Assembly (NCBI RefSeq): GCF_036245865.1
Contig: NZ_BTTW01000001.1
Coordinates: 1,240,001-1,304,000, forward strand
Direction: 5' to 3'
From: Corallococcus caeni
GTDB taxonomy: Bacteria; Myxococcota; Myxococcia; Myxococcales; Myxococcaceae
Length of the DNA stretch: 64,000 bases
This document shows, one piece after another, positions 44,212 through 53,380 of this stretch. The notes under the pieces are model-generated. The model saw nothing but the letters and a program-made list of their open reading frames with translations, did no database searches and had not been told where the DNA came from. The translations under genes were made by a program, and so were the position numbers. Each line of letters starts with the position of its first letter. The first letter of the stretch is position 1.

Positions 44212-44697
44212 CTAGAACTCGAACTCCAGATGGGCCTTGGCGATGTCCTTGAAGGGGATGACGAAGACGCCGCCCCCTTCCACGTCCACGGAGATGGCGT
44301 CGGCCGCCACATCGGTGAGCGTGCCGCTGAAGTTCTTCCGCGGAGGCTCTCCCAGCGGGCCGAAGGTCTTCACCTTGACCTTCTGCCCCTTCACCCGTTC
44401 GAAGTGCGCCGGCTTCTTCAAGGGCCGGTTCACCCCGGGGCTGGACACCTCCAGGTTGTATTCCTGGGGGATGAAGTCCTCCACGTCGAGCACCGGATCC
44501 ACGGCGCGCGACACCTGGGAGCACTCTTCCAGTCCCACCCGGCCACCGGGCTTGTCGATGAACAGCCGCAACACCCAGCCCTCACGCTCGCGGACGTACT
44601 CCACGTCCAGGAGCTCCAGGCCTTCGTTCGCCACGATGGGGTCCAGCAGCGACGCTGCCTTCTCCTCCACCGTCTGTTTGATGTTCTTCGACTCCAT
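44212..44697 (-). CDS. rimP: Ribosome maturation factor RimP
   Basis: The protein has 161 residues. It is needed for 30S assembly. The RimP N-domain (LLDPIVANEGLELLDVEYVRE, RLFIDKPGG, CSQVSRAVDPVLD, YNLEVSSPGVNRPL) and the SH3-like C-domain (VKVKTFGPLGEPPRKNFSGTL) are both present. ATG 44697 is preferred to TTG 44718. It is the first gene of the rimP-nusA-ylxR-infB block. The 210-bp region upstream is shared with a divergent amidase gene. Confidence 0.93.
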   Translation of the reverse strand: MESKNIKQTVEEKAASLLDPIVANEGLELLDVEYVREREGWVLRLFIDKPGGRVGLEECSQVSRAVDPVLDVEDFIPQEYNLEVSSPGVNRPLKKPAHFERVKGQKVKVKTFGPLGEPPRKNFSGTLTDVAADAISVDVEGGGVFVIPFKDIAKAHLEFEF

Positions 44698-44895
44698 GGC
44701 CAGGAAACGGGTCTCCAAAAACGCGAAAAGCGGGCACGGCGGCCCACTTTTCGAATGTGATGCGTCGAAAAATGTCGGGGCGTCCGTAACACACGCCCCC
44801 TCGGGGTGTAAAGGAAGGACACACCCGGAGGCACCGGGTCAAACGCCCCCCGGGATTGAAGGATTCCCAGGGGTTCCGAGTGACGCCGGTGGCAT

Positions 44896-44901
44896 TATAA
44901 C
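44896..44901 (+). promoter_or_regulatory. Possible -10 box for a leaderless mRNA
   Basis: TATAAC (inside ATTATAAC) ends six bases before the amidase ATG at 44908. There is no Shine-Dalgarno sequence between them. Confidence 0.35.
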
Positions 44902-44907
44902 GCCCCC

Positions 44908-45711
44908 ATGCACCTCATCGCCGCCGCCCAGATGGTGTCCACCGCGGACAAGGCCCACAACCTGGACGTGGCCACGCGCCTCGTGCGCCAGGCCGCCTCC
45001 CTGGGAGCCCACCTGGTGGGCCTGCCGGAGAACTTCTCCTGGATGGGTCCGGAGCCCGAGCGCCCCTCCGCCGCCGAGGGCCTGGACGGCCCCACCCTGA
45101 GCCGGATGGCGGAGCTGGCCCGGGGGACGAAGACGACGCTGCTGGCCGGCTCCATCCTGGAGGAGGGAGCGCCCGGCGGCCGGCTCTACAACACCAGCGT
45201 CCTGTTCGGCCCGGACGGCGCCCGGCTGGCCGTGTACCGGAAGATGCACCTGTTCGACGTGGACGTCGGCGACGGGGCCACCTACCAGGAGTCCGCCGCG
45301 GTCGCCCCCGGGACGGAGGTGGTGGCGGCGGACACGACCGTGGGCCGGCTGGGGATGAGCGTCTGCTACGACCTGCGCTTCCCGGAGCTGTACCGGCGGC
45401 TGTCGAAGGACGGGGCGACGCTGCTCGCGGTGCCGGCGGCGTTCACGATGATGACCGGCAAGGACCACTGGGAGGTGCTGCTGCGCGCCCGCGCCATCGA
45501 GAACCAGGCGTACGTGCTGGCGCCGGCCCAGGGCGGGCGGCACTCCGCGCAGCGGCTGACGTACGGCCACGCCATGGTGGTGGACCCGTGGGGCCTGGTG
45601 ACGGCGCGGGCCTCCGAGGGCGAGGGGCTGGCGGTGGCGCCGGTGGATCCGGAGCTCCAGGCACGCATCCGGCGGAATTTGCCGTGCCTGGCGCACAGGC
45701 GGCTGGACTAG
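44908..45711 (+). CDS. Nitrilase-superfamily amidase (Nit1/deaminated glutathione amidase-like)
   Basis: The protein has 267 residues. The catalytic triad is complete: Glu41 (GLPENFSW), Lys112 (YRKMHLFDVDV) and Cys153 (SVCYDLRFPELY). The motifs YRKMHLFD and CYDLRFPE with the following AFTMMTGKDHWEVLLRARAI are those of the Nit branch, whose members hydrolyse deaminated glutathione as metabolite repair. The exact substrate is inferred. The gene is divergent from rimP and is probably translated from a leaderless or very short leader. Confidence 0.88.
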   Translation: MHLIAAAQMVSTADKAHNLDVATRLVRQAASLGAHLVGLPENFSWMGPEPERPSAAEGLDGPTLSRMAELARGTKTTLLAGSILEEGAPGGRLYNTSVLFGPDGARLAVYRKMHLFDVDVGDGATYQESAAVAPGTEVVAADTTVGRLGMSVCYDLRFPELYRRLSKDGATLLAVPAAFTMMTGKDHWEVLLRARAIENQAYVLAPAQGGRHSAQRLTYGHAMVVDPWGLVTARASEGEGLAVAPVDPELQARIRRNLPCLAHRRLD

Positions 45712-45797
45712 GCAGGCGCCCGTGCATGGGATGGGGCGGGGGGCCCTTCCAGCGCGGCTTTTGCCGGTTAGAGTGGGCCTTCAGGAAGACCCCTCTG

Positions 45798-46253
45798 GTG
45801 AATGGACGACGCTGGCCTCCCCTGCTTTTCGCGGTCGCACTCATGGCCCTTCCTCCCGGCTGCACCGCCGATGAGAAGCCCCGGGGGCCCACCGAGGCGC
45901 CCCTGCCTCCGCCCGTTCCCCGGGCGCATCTGCGGGAGCTGACGGGGGACGTGCAGATCAAACGCGCGGTGGCGGACGAGTGGAGCCCCGCGCGCGACGA
46001 GCTTCCCCTCTACGAGAACGACAAGGTCCGCACCGAGGCCGGGGCCAGCGCCCAGCTGGTGTTCGCCAATGGCAGCAGCCTGCACCTGGGAGGCGATTCC
46101 CTGGTGGGCATCGCGGAAAGCAAGCTCCGGACGGACGTCACCGTCCTCCGGGGACGGGTGGACGCCACCCTGGAGAAGCCGGCCACCCAGTCGCTGTCCG
46201 TCACCACCCCATCCGCCACGGTTCGTGCGGGCAGGAAGATTGAATTCCAATGA
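45798..46253 (+). CDS. FecR-domain lipoprotein
   Basis: The protein has 151 residues. A GTG start with AGGAAG about ten bases upstream begins a lipoprotein signal ending in MALPPGC. The rest is a FecR domain: LRELTGDVQIKRAVADEW, LYENDKVRTEAGASAQLVF, SSLHLGGDSLVGI, VLRGRVDATLE and SVTTPSATVRAGRKIEF. The sigma-regulating part of the TonB-linked FecR proteins is absent; the domain is used here as an extracytoplasmic module. It overlaps the next gene by four bases (ATGA). Confidence 0.8.
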   Translation: MNGRRWPPLLFAVALMALPPGCTADEKPRGPTEAPLPPPVPRAHLRELTGDVQIKRAVADEWSPARDELPLYENDKVRTEAGASAQLVFANGSSLHLGGDSLVGIAESKLRTDVTVLRGRVDATLEKPATQSLSVTTPSATVRAGRKIEFQ

Positions 46254-47110
46254 AGGCCGCCCTCTGGCTCAGCGCGTGGATGGGGCTGTCCGTGGTGCCG
46301 TCAACCGCTCCGGCGGTGGGGCGCGAGCCTCCGGAAGGCGCTCCCCTTCCCGGAAGCGCCACGGCGCCGGGGCCGCGCAAGGCGCCCGGCACGGAGCCGC
46401 AGACGGCGCTCAAGGCGCTGGAGATGTCGCGCGCGGCGGTGAAGGCCGCGCCGGACGATGCGCGCCGCCGTGAGGCCGAGGTCCGCCTCAAGGACGCGGA
46501 AGAGCACTACCAGGCCGCCCGGTACGCGGACGCGCTGCACAAGGCGGACGAGGCGTGGGCGCTGCTCAACCCGCCCCAGCCGTCCAACTTCACGGTGGAG
46601 GTGGACCACGACGGCGGCACCACCACCGTCACCCACCGGCAGGGCCCGCCCGTCACCGTGGAGGCGCAGCACGCCACCCGCGTGCTGGCGAAGGGCGAGT
46701 CCGTGCGCGTGCAGCAGGGCACCGTGCTGCCGGAGCCGCCCGGCGCGCCGCAGCTGGCGCAGCCCGCGGACAAGGCGCGGCTCACGCTGAAGGCCTCGTC
46801 CGGAACCGGAAGCGGGGCCCTGCTGGGGCCGGTGACGCTGGCGTGGACCGCCGTCGCGGGCGCCACGCGCTACGAGGTGGAGGTCGTCGCGGAAGGCGTG
46901 GAAGGCGGAGCGGCTCCGGCGCCGGTGCGCTCCGTGCAGGCTGCTCGGCAATGGACGTTGCCGCCGCTGCCCGCGGGCCGTTATCGCTGGACGGTGACGG
47001 CGGTGAGTCCGGAGCAGGGGCGGTCCCTGCCCTCCCAGCCACGGCGCTTCGAGCTGGCCGCGGAATCGCTCGAACTCAACGTCAAGGTGAAGGACGGCTG
47101 GCAGAAGTAG
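46250..47110 (+). CDS. Secreted protein with FecR-like and fibronectin-type III-like regions
   Basis: The protein has 286 residues. A signal peptide (about residues 1-22) leads to a helical, TPR-like segment (AEVRLKDAEEHYQAARYADALHKADEAW). This is followed by a short FecR-like beta region (FTVEVDHDGGTTTVTHRQG...ATRVLAKGESVRVQQGTV) and a fibronectin III-like domain near the end (VTLAWTAVAGATRYEVEVV...LPAGRYRWTVTAVSP). It is translationally coupled to the FecR lipoprotein and lies 28 bases before an HD-GYP sensor, so the three probably form one envelope-sensing unit. Confidence 0.75.
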   Translation: MKAALWLSAWMGLSVVPSTAPAVGREPPEGAPLPGSATAPGPRKAPGTEPQTALKALEMSRAAVKAAPDDARRREAEVRLKDAEEHYQAARYADALHKADEAWALLNPPQPSNFTVEVDHDGGTTTVTHRQGPPVTVEAQHATRVLAKGESVRVQQGTVLPEPPGAPQLAQPADKARLTLKASSGTGSGALLGPVTLAWTAVAGATRYEVEVVAEGVEGGAAPAPVRSVQAARQWTLPPLPAGRYRWTVTAVSPEQGRSLPSQPRRFELAAESLELNVKVKDGWQK

Positions 47111-47138
47111 CCGCCTGTCCGCGCGAGGAGCCACCGCC

Positions 47139-48851
47139 GTGCGACTTTTCAAAGCCATCCTCCTCCTGATGCTGGTGGTCAGCATCATCCCCACGCTGAT
47201 GGTGGGCTGGTTGTCGGTGTCCCATACGCGGGAGCTGCTCATCCGCGACGCGCAGGAGCTGGCGCAGGAGCGCGTGAAGCAGCTGCGGCTCAAGGCGGAG
47301 AGCTTCCTGGAGGACCCCACGGAGATGGTGGTGGGGCTGTCCAGCGTGCCGGGCGGCTTCTTCACCCTGTCGCGCGACACGCAGAAGCTGCACATCGCGT
47401 CGGTGCTCAACCAGCGCCCGGAGGTGCTGGCGCTCACCGTGTTCGGCGCGGACAAGCAGCGGCTGCCGGGACTGCAGGCCTTCGCGGTGCACGACATGGC
47501 GCCCAGCGCGGTGGCGGAGCACGAGGAGCGCGCGCGGGCGCTGCTCGACGAGGGGCTCACCGGGGTGCGCTACTCGGACGTGGTGGCGCCCCAGGGCGGC
47601 GGCGGGCCGGTGGTGACGCTGGCCTTCCCCGTGGGCGACCCGGTGCAGGGCTACATGGCCGCGGACCTGACGCTCGCGGGCCTGCGGCAGATGCTGGCGC
47701 AGGAGCGCGTGGGCAGCACGGGGTTCGCTTACCTGGCGGACCGGCACGGCCGCTTGATTACCGGCGGCGGCGACCTGGGCGCGGTGGGCGAAGACGTGTC
47801 GAAGCGGCTGCCGCTGGCGCACCTGCTCAAGCAGCGCGAGGGCACGCCCGACACGGAGCTGTTCCACGTGGGCAACTTCGGCGAGGGGCGAAACGCGGTG
47901 GTGTCCGCGTACTCGGTGCTGCCGGAGGCGGGCTGGGCCATCGTGTCCGAGCAGCCGGTGGAGCACGCCTACCGCCAGGTGGAGACCATGGAGCGGCGCA
48001 TCCTCCTGGGCCTGGGCGGCGCCATCCTGGTGGCGCTGGTGCTGGCGGCCATCTTCTCCCGCAACCTCACGCAGCCGCTGAAGACCTTCATCGCGACGTC
48101 GCTGGAGCTGGCGCGCGGCAAGTTCGGCGTGGAGGTGCACCTCAAGCAGAAGAACGAGCTGGGGGAGCTGGCCCAGACGTTCAACTACATGAGCAAGCAG
48201 CTCCTGGCGTACGACATGGAGACGCGCGGCCTCTACGAGAGCCTGGAGAAGGGCTACCTGGAGACCATCGTCGCGCTGGCCAACTCCATCGACTCCAAGG
48301 ACGCGTACACGCGCGGCCACAGCCAGCGGGTGGGCGACGTGGCGGTGGAGATTGGCAAGGAGCTGAAGCTCACCGAGCGCGAGCTGCGGCAGCTGCAGTA
48401 CGGCGGCATCCTCCACGACATCGGGAAGATTGGCATCGCGGAGAACATCCTCTGCAAGCAGTCGCGCCTCACCGACCAGGAGATGGCGACGATGCGCGAG
48501 CACCCCGCCATCGGCGACGCCATCATCGGCCCCGTCACGTTCCTGGGCCCGGTGCGCGCGTGCGTGCGCCACCACCACGAGCGCTGGGACGGCACGGGCT
48601 ACCCGGACAAGCTCAAGGGCGAGTCCATCCCGCTGCTCGCGCGCATCGTGGCGTGCGCGGACACGTTCGACGCGTGCACCTCCACGCGCCCCTACCAGAA
48701 GGCCATGCCGCTGGAGAAGGCGATGGAGATCCTGGACAACCTGAGCGGCGCGCAGCTGGACCCCAAGGTGGTCCTGGCCCTGCGCGCGGTGCTGGCCCAG
48801 CGGGGCGTGCGGCTGGAAGGCCACCGGCAGCCCGTCAAGCTGGCTTCCTGA
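47139..48851 (+). CDS. Membrane sensor with Cache-like domain, HAMP and HD-GYP output
   Basis: The protein has 570 residues. Membrane segments at about 5-28 and 288-310 enclose a periplasmic Cache-like sensor (GSTGFAYLADRHGRLITGG at about 195). HAMP follows (SRNLTQPLKTFIATSLELARGKF region), then an HD-GYP domain with GGILHDIGKIG and HHHERWDGTGYPDKLKGE. All metal ligands and the GYP triplet are intact, so c-di-GMP hydrolysis is likely. It starts with GTG and follows the FecR pair, which may form its input side. Confidence 0.9.
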   Translation: MRLFKAILLLMLVVSIIPTLMVGWLSVSHTRELLIRDAQELAQERVKQLRLKAESFLEDPTEMVVGLSSVPGGFFTLSRDTQKLHIASVLNQRPEVLALTVFGADKQRLPGLQAFAVHDMAPSAVAEHEERARALLDEGLTGVRYSDVVAPQGGGGPVVTLAFPVGDPVQGYMAADLTLAGLRQMLAQERVGSTGFAYLADRHGRLITGGGDLGAVGEDVSKRLPLAHLLKQREGTPDTELFHVGNFGEGRNAVVSAYSVLPEAGWAIVSEQPVEHAYRQVETMERRILLGLGGAILVALVLAAIFSRNLTQPLKTFIATSLELARGKFGVEVHLKQKNELGELAQTFNYMSKQLLAYDMETRGLYESLEKGYLETIVALANSIDSKDAYTRGHSQRVGDVAVEIGKELKLTERELRQLQYGGILHDIGKIGIAENILCKQSRLTDQEMATMREHPAIGDAIIGPVTFLGPVRACVRHHHERWDGTGYPDKLKGESIPLLARIVACADTFDACTSTRPYQKAMPLEKAMEILDNLSGAQLDPKVVLALRAVLAQRGVRLEGHRQPVKLAS

Positions 48852-48953
48852 AGCTCCGCGCCCCGGGCCCCTTCCGGTTTCGCGGCAGCCACCCCACCCC
48901 GCCGGAAGGATGGTAGGGAGGGGCTGCTGCCCCAAGCATTGGAAGGTGGACCG

Positions 48954-49295
48954 GTGAGCAACTTCTGGGATCGCATCAAGCCCGCGCCCAAGCCCGTCAG
49001 CGCGACGGATGCGAAGCTGTCCGCGGACGGCGAGTCTTTGACGCTGACGTGGGACGACGGCGCGACGACGACCGCCACCGCGCAGGTGCTGCGTCAGCAG
49101 TGCCCGTGCGCCGCGTGCGTGGACGAGTGGACGGCGAAGCGCACGCTGGACCCCTCGCAGGTGCCCGCGAACCTGCGCGTGCTGCAGATGCAGCCCGTGG
49201 GCAACTACGCGCTCGCGTTCGTCTTCAGCGACCAGCACAACACGGGCATCTACCCGTGGAAGCACCTGCGCGACATCACCCAGTCGCAGGGGTGA
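48954..49295 (+). CDS. DUF971 (gamma-butyrobetaine hydroxylase N-domain-like) protein
   Basis: The protein has 113 residues. The DUF971 core is visible: LTWDDGATTTATAQVLRQQCPCAAC, then VGNYALAFVFSDQHNTGIYPW and HLRDI. In related proteins this domain accompanies Fe-S carriers or stands at the start of gamma-butyrobetaine dioxygenases. The CPCAACVDE motif with three Cys may bind metal. The GTG start at 48954 has GGAAGG seven bases upstream. The cellular role is not established. Confidence 0.85.
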   Translation: MSNFWDRIKPAPKPVSATDAKLSADGESLTLTWDDGATTTATAQVLRQQCPCAACVDEWTAKRTLDPSQVPANLRVLQMQPVGNYALAFVFSDQHNTGIYPWKHLRDITQSQG

Positions 49296-49326
49296 TGCGC
49301 CCCACCGCGCCTTTCCGGAGGTCCTC

Positions 49327-51402
49327 GTGACGTCGCGCTATCGGCTGCTGCAACCGCTGGCCACGGGAGGCATGGCGGAGCTGTTCCTGGGAGTGGCGAA
49401 GGGCGCGGAGGGCTTCGAGCGTACCGTGGCCATCAAGCGCGTGCTGCCGCACCTGGCCCGCGAGACGGACATCGCGAACATGTTCGTCTCCGAGGCGCGG
49501 CTGGCCATGCTGCTGCAGCACCAGAACATCGTCACCGTGCACGACGTGGGGGAGAGCGCCGAGGGGCTCTTCCTGGTGATGGAGCTGGTGGACGGCTGGG
49601 ACCTGGGCGCGCTGATGCGCGCGGTGACGCGGCAGGGGCTGCGGATCCCTCCGCACCTGGCGGTGTTCATCGCGAGCCAGGCCCAGGCGGGACTGCAGCA
49701 CGCGTACCGGCGCCAGCACGGCGGCCAGGTGGTGATGACGGCCCACCGGGACGTGTCGCCGTCCAACCTGCTGGTGTCGCGCGAAGGCGAGGTGAAGGTC
49801 ACGGACTTCGGCATCGCGCGGCTCGCGGGGCTGTCGCGCACGGAGCCCGGGGCGTTCAAGGGCAAGGTGCCCTACGCGGCACCGGAGGTCCTCCGGGGCG
49901 AGCCGGCCACGGCGCTGAGCGACCAGTTCTCGCTGGGAACGCTGCTGGCGGAGATGCTCGCGGGGCAGCACCCGTTCGGCGGATCCGCGGAGCCGATGGC
50001 GGTCGCGCACTCCATCCTCAACCGCGCGCCCGCGTCGCTGCCGGACGTGCCGGCGTCGCTGGCCACGCTGGTGCTGCGCATGCTGTCGCGCGACCCGGCG
50101 GGCCGCTTCCCGGAGCCGGAGGACGTGTCGGAGGCGCTCGCGCGGTGGCTGGCGACGACGGGTGAGCCCGCGTCGTCGCATGCGCTGGCGACCTTCCTTC
50201 GAGGAGTGCGGCTGCCCATGTCCGTGGGGGAAGTGGCCCGGGCCGCCCTGGCGGAGGCTCCGGCGTCGACCTCCGCTTCGTTCGAGATGTCCGCCGCGCC
50301 GCGCGAGGGCGTGGCCCCGGGGCGGGCTCCCTCCTCGCCCGGCTCCGCCTCGGTGACGATGGCCTATGGCGGCGCGGCTGCCGCGGCTTCGGGCGCGGTG
50401 GCGTCCGCGCCGTGGAGGGCGCCAGCGGCGGCCATCCCCGTGGGGGCGGAGGAAGAGGAGCCATGGAGCCCGCCAGTGGGAGGCGTCTCGCTGTCCGCGT
50501 CCGGCGCCGTGGTCCACACCTGCGCGCTGTGTGGCTCGGCCCTGGAGTCCCCTGAGTCGCCCTGCGAGTCCTGCACGCGCGGGCCTTCCGCGACCGCGTC
50601 ACCCGTGGCTCCTGAGACCGCGGGACCGGGGACGGCGACGGGACACGGCGCTGGCGCCGCCCCTGCCTCCGCGAGCGCGCCCGCGTGGCCCGGCGCCGAG
50701 CCCGTGGCTCCCCGAGGAGCGGGCCCAGGCCCTTCGCGGCCTCCGGTGGGCGCGACTCCGGCCCGGGCGGCGGCAGGCGCTGGGGCCGGGACCGCGCGAG
50801 GGACGGAGTCCGCAGCGTCCGCACGGCCTCAAGCGAATGCACCCGCGAGGGCGAAGTCTTCGCCGGCCGCAGGGAATGCGGCGGCCTCCTCCGCGGCCCA
50901 GGCTCCGGCGAATGCGCCCGCCCTGGCCACGCAGTCCATCTCGGACGTGGACGAGTCCGAGCGGATGAACCGGCCCAGCATCCGTCAGGCGGGCCAGGGC
51001 GACCTGGAGCTGGAGGCGCGCGCGCCCCGTCCGGAGGGCACGACGTACGAGCTCGAGCCCGTGGCCTCCTCCCGTCCCCGCAGGCGCTGGGGCCTGGCGG
51101 TGGCGCTGTTCGGCGTCGCGGCGGTGCTCGCGGCGGGCACGCTGTACCTGTGGCCCCGCTACGAGGCCCAGGTGCTGCACGCGCTCGGCGCTCCGACGGC
51201 GCTGCTGTCCATCCGCAGCGAGCCCCCCGGCGCCACCGTCCTGGTGGACGGCGTGGAGGTGGGCGTGACGCCGCTGGCGATGGACAACACCTACCCCTCG
51301 CGCTCCATCTCCGTGCAGCTCAAGCTCAAGGGCTACCGCGCCTGGACGGGCTCGTTCATGGGCGGCAAGAAGGCGGACGTGGAGGCGGAGCTCAGGCGCT
51401 GA
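49327..51402 (+). CDS. Ser/Thr protein kinase with membrane segment and C-terminal PEGA domain
   Basis: The protein has 691 residues. A kinase domain (about residues 3-280) has a glycine loop (LATGGMAELFLG), VAIKRVL lysine, HRDVSPSNLL catalytic loop, VTDFGIARL and APEVLRG, all intact. A disordered Ala/Pro-rich region holds a small four-Cys cluster (CALCGSALESPESPCESC, about residues 399-416) that looks like a zinc ribbon. One membrane segment (about 590-612) precedes a PEGA domain (LLSIRSEPPGATVLVDGVEV). PEGA is a surface-layer-type beta domain outside the membrane. The start is GTG 49327. Confidence 0.9.
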   Translation: MTSRYRLLQPLATGGMAELFLGVAKGAEGFERTVAIKRVLPHLARETDIANMFVSEARLAMLLQHQNIVTVHDVGESAEGLFLVMELVDGWDLGALMRAVTRQGLRIPPHLAVFIASQAQAGLQHAYRRQHGGQVVMTAHRDVSPSNLLVSREGEVKVTDFGIARLAGLSRTEPGAFKGKVPYAAPEVLRGEPATALSDQFSLGTLLAEMLAGQHPFGGSAEPMAVAHSILNRAPASLPDVPASLATLVLRMLSRDPAGRFPEPEDVSEALARWLATTGEPASSHALATFLRGVRLPMSVGEVARAALAEAPASTSASFEMSAAPREGVAPGRAPSSPGSASVTMAYGGAAAAASGAVASAPWRAPAAAIPVGAEEEEPWSPPVGGVSLSASGAVVHTCALCGSALESPESPCESCTRGPSATASPVAPETAGPGTATGHGAGAAPASASAPAWPGAEPVAPRGAGPGPSRPPVGATPARAAAGAGAGTARGTESAASARPQANAPARAKSSPAAGNAAASSAAQAPANAPALATQSISDVDESERMNRPSIRQAGQGDLELEARAPRPEGTTYELEPVASSRPRRRWGLAVALFGVAAVLAAGTLYLWPRYEAQVLHALGAPTALLSIRSEPPGATVLVDGVEVGVTPLAMDNTYPSRSISVQLKLKGYRAWTGSFMGGKKADVEAELRR

Positions 51403-51438
51403 CGCGTCACCGAGCTCCAAGCTCCGGGGCGGCCCGCC

Positions 51439-51984
51439 CTACTTCACCAGCCGCAGGTGGCCACGGCGCGGCGGCTGCGGCTCGTCCGGGGGCCCACCCT
51501 CGGGCGGCGGCGGGGCCACTTCCGGACGCGACTCCGGCTCATCGGTGCGCTCGGCCTGGACCTCGCGCAGGAAGGCGCGGGGCCTTTCTGCGGCGACGGG
51601 CACGGGCACGGGCGTGGGCGGCGGCGGACGCGCGACGGAGGCTGACGCCACCGGGGGCTGCTGGAGCAGCTCCGGCGGCATCTCCTCCGGGTACATCCAG
51701 AACTCCTTCGTCACGTGGCTGGCGATGGCGAACAACGCCGACCAGGGCACCGCCACCGTGAAGCGCGAACCGGAGAAGCTCAGCGTGGAGCGCACGCCCC
51801 ACTCCCCTACCGTGAGGTCGGGTGGCTCGAAGCGGTAGGAGAGGTTGAGGCGCAGGTGTGCTTCGCCTCGGAGGCTGGCGGGGACGAGCACGCCGGGGCG
51901 GCGCGCGTCCAGGTGGATCATCACCATCCCCTGGTCGAGCGCGGCCAGCAGCCGCTCCTTCTTGTCGGAAACCTTCTTGTCCAT
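51439..51984 (-). CDS. sspB: SspB-like ClpXP adaptor
   Basis: The protein has 181 residues. The N-terminal 110 residues have the SspB barrel pattern (GMVMIHLDARRPGVLVPASL, LRLNLSYRF, STLSFSGSRFTVAVPWSALFAI). A Pro-rich flexible tail follows, ending in RGHLRLVK. E. coli SspB ends in a ClpX-binding peptide with LRVVK, so the last five residues match almost exactly. SspB tethers ssrA-tagged proteins to ClpXP. The gene lies 36 bases downstream of smpB, whose product delivers the ssrA-tagging RNA. Confidence 0.85.
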   Translation of the reverse strand: MDKKVSDKKERLLAALDQGMVMIHLDARRPGVLVPASLRGEAHLRLNLSYRFEPPDLTVGEWGVRSTLSFSGSRFTVAVPWSALFAIASHVTKEFWMYPEEMPPELLQQPPVASASVARPPPPTPVPVPVAAERPRAFLREVQAERTDEPESRPEVAPPPPEGGPPDEPQPPRRGHLRLVK

Positions 51985-52020
51985 TCCAGCCTGTCCAGCG
52001 GGGGAATTGCGGGCGCGCCC

Positions 52021-52506
52021 TCAACGACGGCGCACTTCCCGGTCCATCTCCCGCTTCGTCTCCCGTTCCTTGATGTCGTGGCGGCGGTCTTCGTGCGTCT
52101 TGCCGCGGCACAGGCCCAGCTCCACCTTGGCCCGCCCCTTCCTGAAGTACAGCACGAGCGGGATGATGGAGTAACCGCGCTCGCGCACCTTGGCCGTCCA
52201 CCGGTCTATCTCCGCGCGGTGCATCAGCAGCTTCCGGCCCCGCGTGGGCAGGTGGTCGAAGACACTGGCCGCCTTGTAGGAGCCGATGTGGGCGTTGAGC
52301 AGGAACAGCTCCGTGCCCTTCTGGAGCGCGTAGGCGTCCGACAGGTTGGCCGTTCCTTCACGCAACGACTTCACCTCGCTCCCCGTGAGCTCCAGCCCGG
52401 CCTCTATCTTCTCGTCCACCGTGTAGTCGAAGCGCGCACGCCGGTTCTCGGCAATGAGCTTCACCCCCGGCTCCGCACCCACACCCTTCGACTTTCCAGC
52501 GGCCAT
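52021..52506 (-). CDS. smpB: SsrA-binding protein SmpB
   Basis: The protein has 161 residues. It binds tmRNA and places it in the ribosomal A site. Family motifs are LIAENRRARFDYTVDEKIEAGLELTGSEVKSLR (split N-terminal barrel), DAYALQKGTELFLLNAHI, YSIIPLVLYFRKGRAKVELGL and the basic tail HDIKERETKREMDREVRR. ATG 52506 is 17 bases after the panC stop. The ssrA (tmRNA) gene itself was not seen in the window. Confidence 0.96.
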   Translation of the reverse strand: MAAGKSKGVGAEPGVKLIAENRRARFDYTVDEKIEAGLELTGSEVKSLREGTANLSDAYALQKGTELFLLNAHIGSYKAASVFDHLPTRGRKLLMHRAEIDRWTAKVRERGYSIIPLVLYFRKGRAKVELGLCRGKTHEDRRHDIKERETKREMDREVRRR

Positions 52507-52523
52507 AACGTGTCCCGGGTCTC

Positions 52524-53378
52524 CTAACCGGCCAGCGGCATGTTGTCGATGAGCCGCGTGGTGCCCGAGAAGGCCGCCACCAGCATGCGCGCCGTCTGTC
52601 CGGGCGCCACCGTCACCAGGGGTGAGAGCGTCCCGGCGTCCCGCACCTCCACGTAGTCCTCCCGGAGGTCCGCCGCCTGCAATTCACGGCGGGCGGCCTC
52701 CACGAGCGCTCCCGTGTCCCGGGTGCCGGAGGCGAGCAGGGCCTGGGCCGCCCGGATGCCCTTCGACAGGGCGAGCGCCCGGCGGCGTTCATCCGCGGAC
52801 AGGTAGGCGTTGCGGCTGCTCATGGCCAGCCCGTCCGGTTCGCGGATGGTGGGCATGCCCACGATGTCCGCGCCCAGGTGCAGGTCGCGGTTGAGCGTCT
52901 TGATGACCTGGAGCTGCTGGTAGTCCTTCTCCCCGAACAGCGCCACGGCCGGGCGGAACAGCGCCAGGAGCTGCGTGACGATGGTGGCGACGCCCCGGAA
53001 GTGGCCGGGACGCCGCTCGCCGCACAGCCCCTGGCTCACCTCCGTGACGTCCACGTAGGTCTGGTAGCCCGGGGGGTACATCGCCGCGGGCTCGGGCGCG
53101 AACACGGCCGTGACGCCCGCGCTCGCGCACTTCGCCAGGTCTCCCTCGAAGTCGCGCGGGTAGCGCGCCAGGTCCTCGCGGGGACCGAACTGCGTGGGGT
53201 TCACGAAGATGGAGGAGGCCACCACGTCCGCGCGCCGGCCGCCCTCCCTCATGAGCGAGACGTGCCCCTCATGCAGGAAGCCCATGGTGGGCACGAGCGC
53301 CAGGGACTTCCCCTCCTTCTGGAGGGACGCGACCCAGGCCTTCACTTCCGGAACGGTGCGCAGGACGTGGGGGGCCAT
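52524..53378 (-). CDS. panC: Pantoate-beta-alanine ligase
   Basis: The protein has 284 residues. It makes pantothenate from pantoate and beta-alanine with ATP. Landmarks are VPTMGFLHEGHVSL (HIGH-like motif), SIFVNPTQFGPREDLARYPR, FGEKDYQQLQVI and AMSSRNAYLSADERRRAL. The start lies two bases after the panB stop, so the two pantothenate genes are coupled. Confidence 0.96.
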   Translation of the reverse strand: MAPHVLRTVPEVKAWVASLQKEGKSLALVPTMGFLHEGHVSLMREGGRRADVVASSIFVNPTQFGPREDLARYPRDFEGDLAKCASAGVTAVFAPEPAAMYPPGYQTYVDVTEVSQGLCGERRPGHFRGVATIVTQLLALFRPAVALFGEKDYQQLQVIKTLNRDLHLGADIVGMPTIREPDGLAMSSRNAYLSADERRRALALSKGIRAAQALLASGTRDTGALVEAARRELQAADLREDYVEVRDAGTLSPLVTVAPGQTARMLVAAFSGTTRLIDNMPLAG

Positions 53379-53380
53379 GG

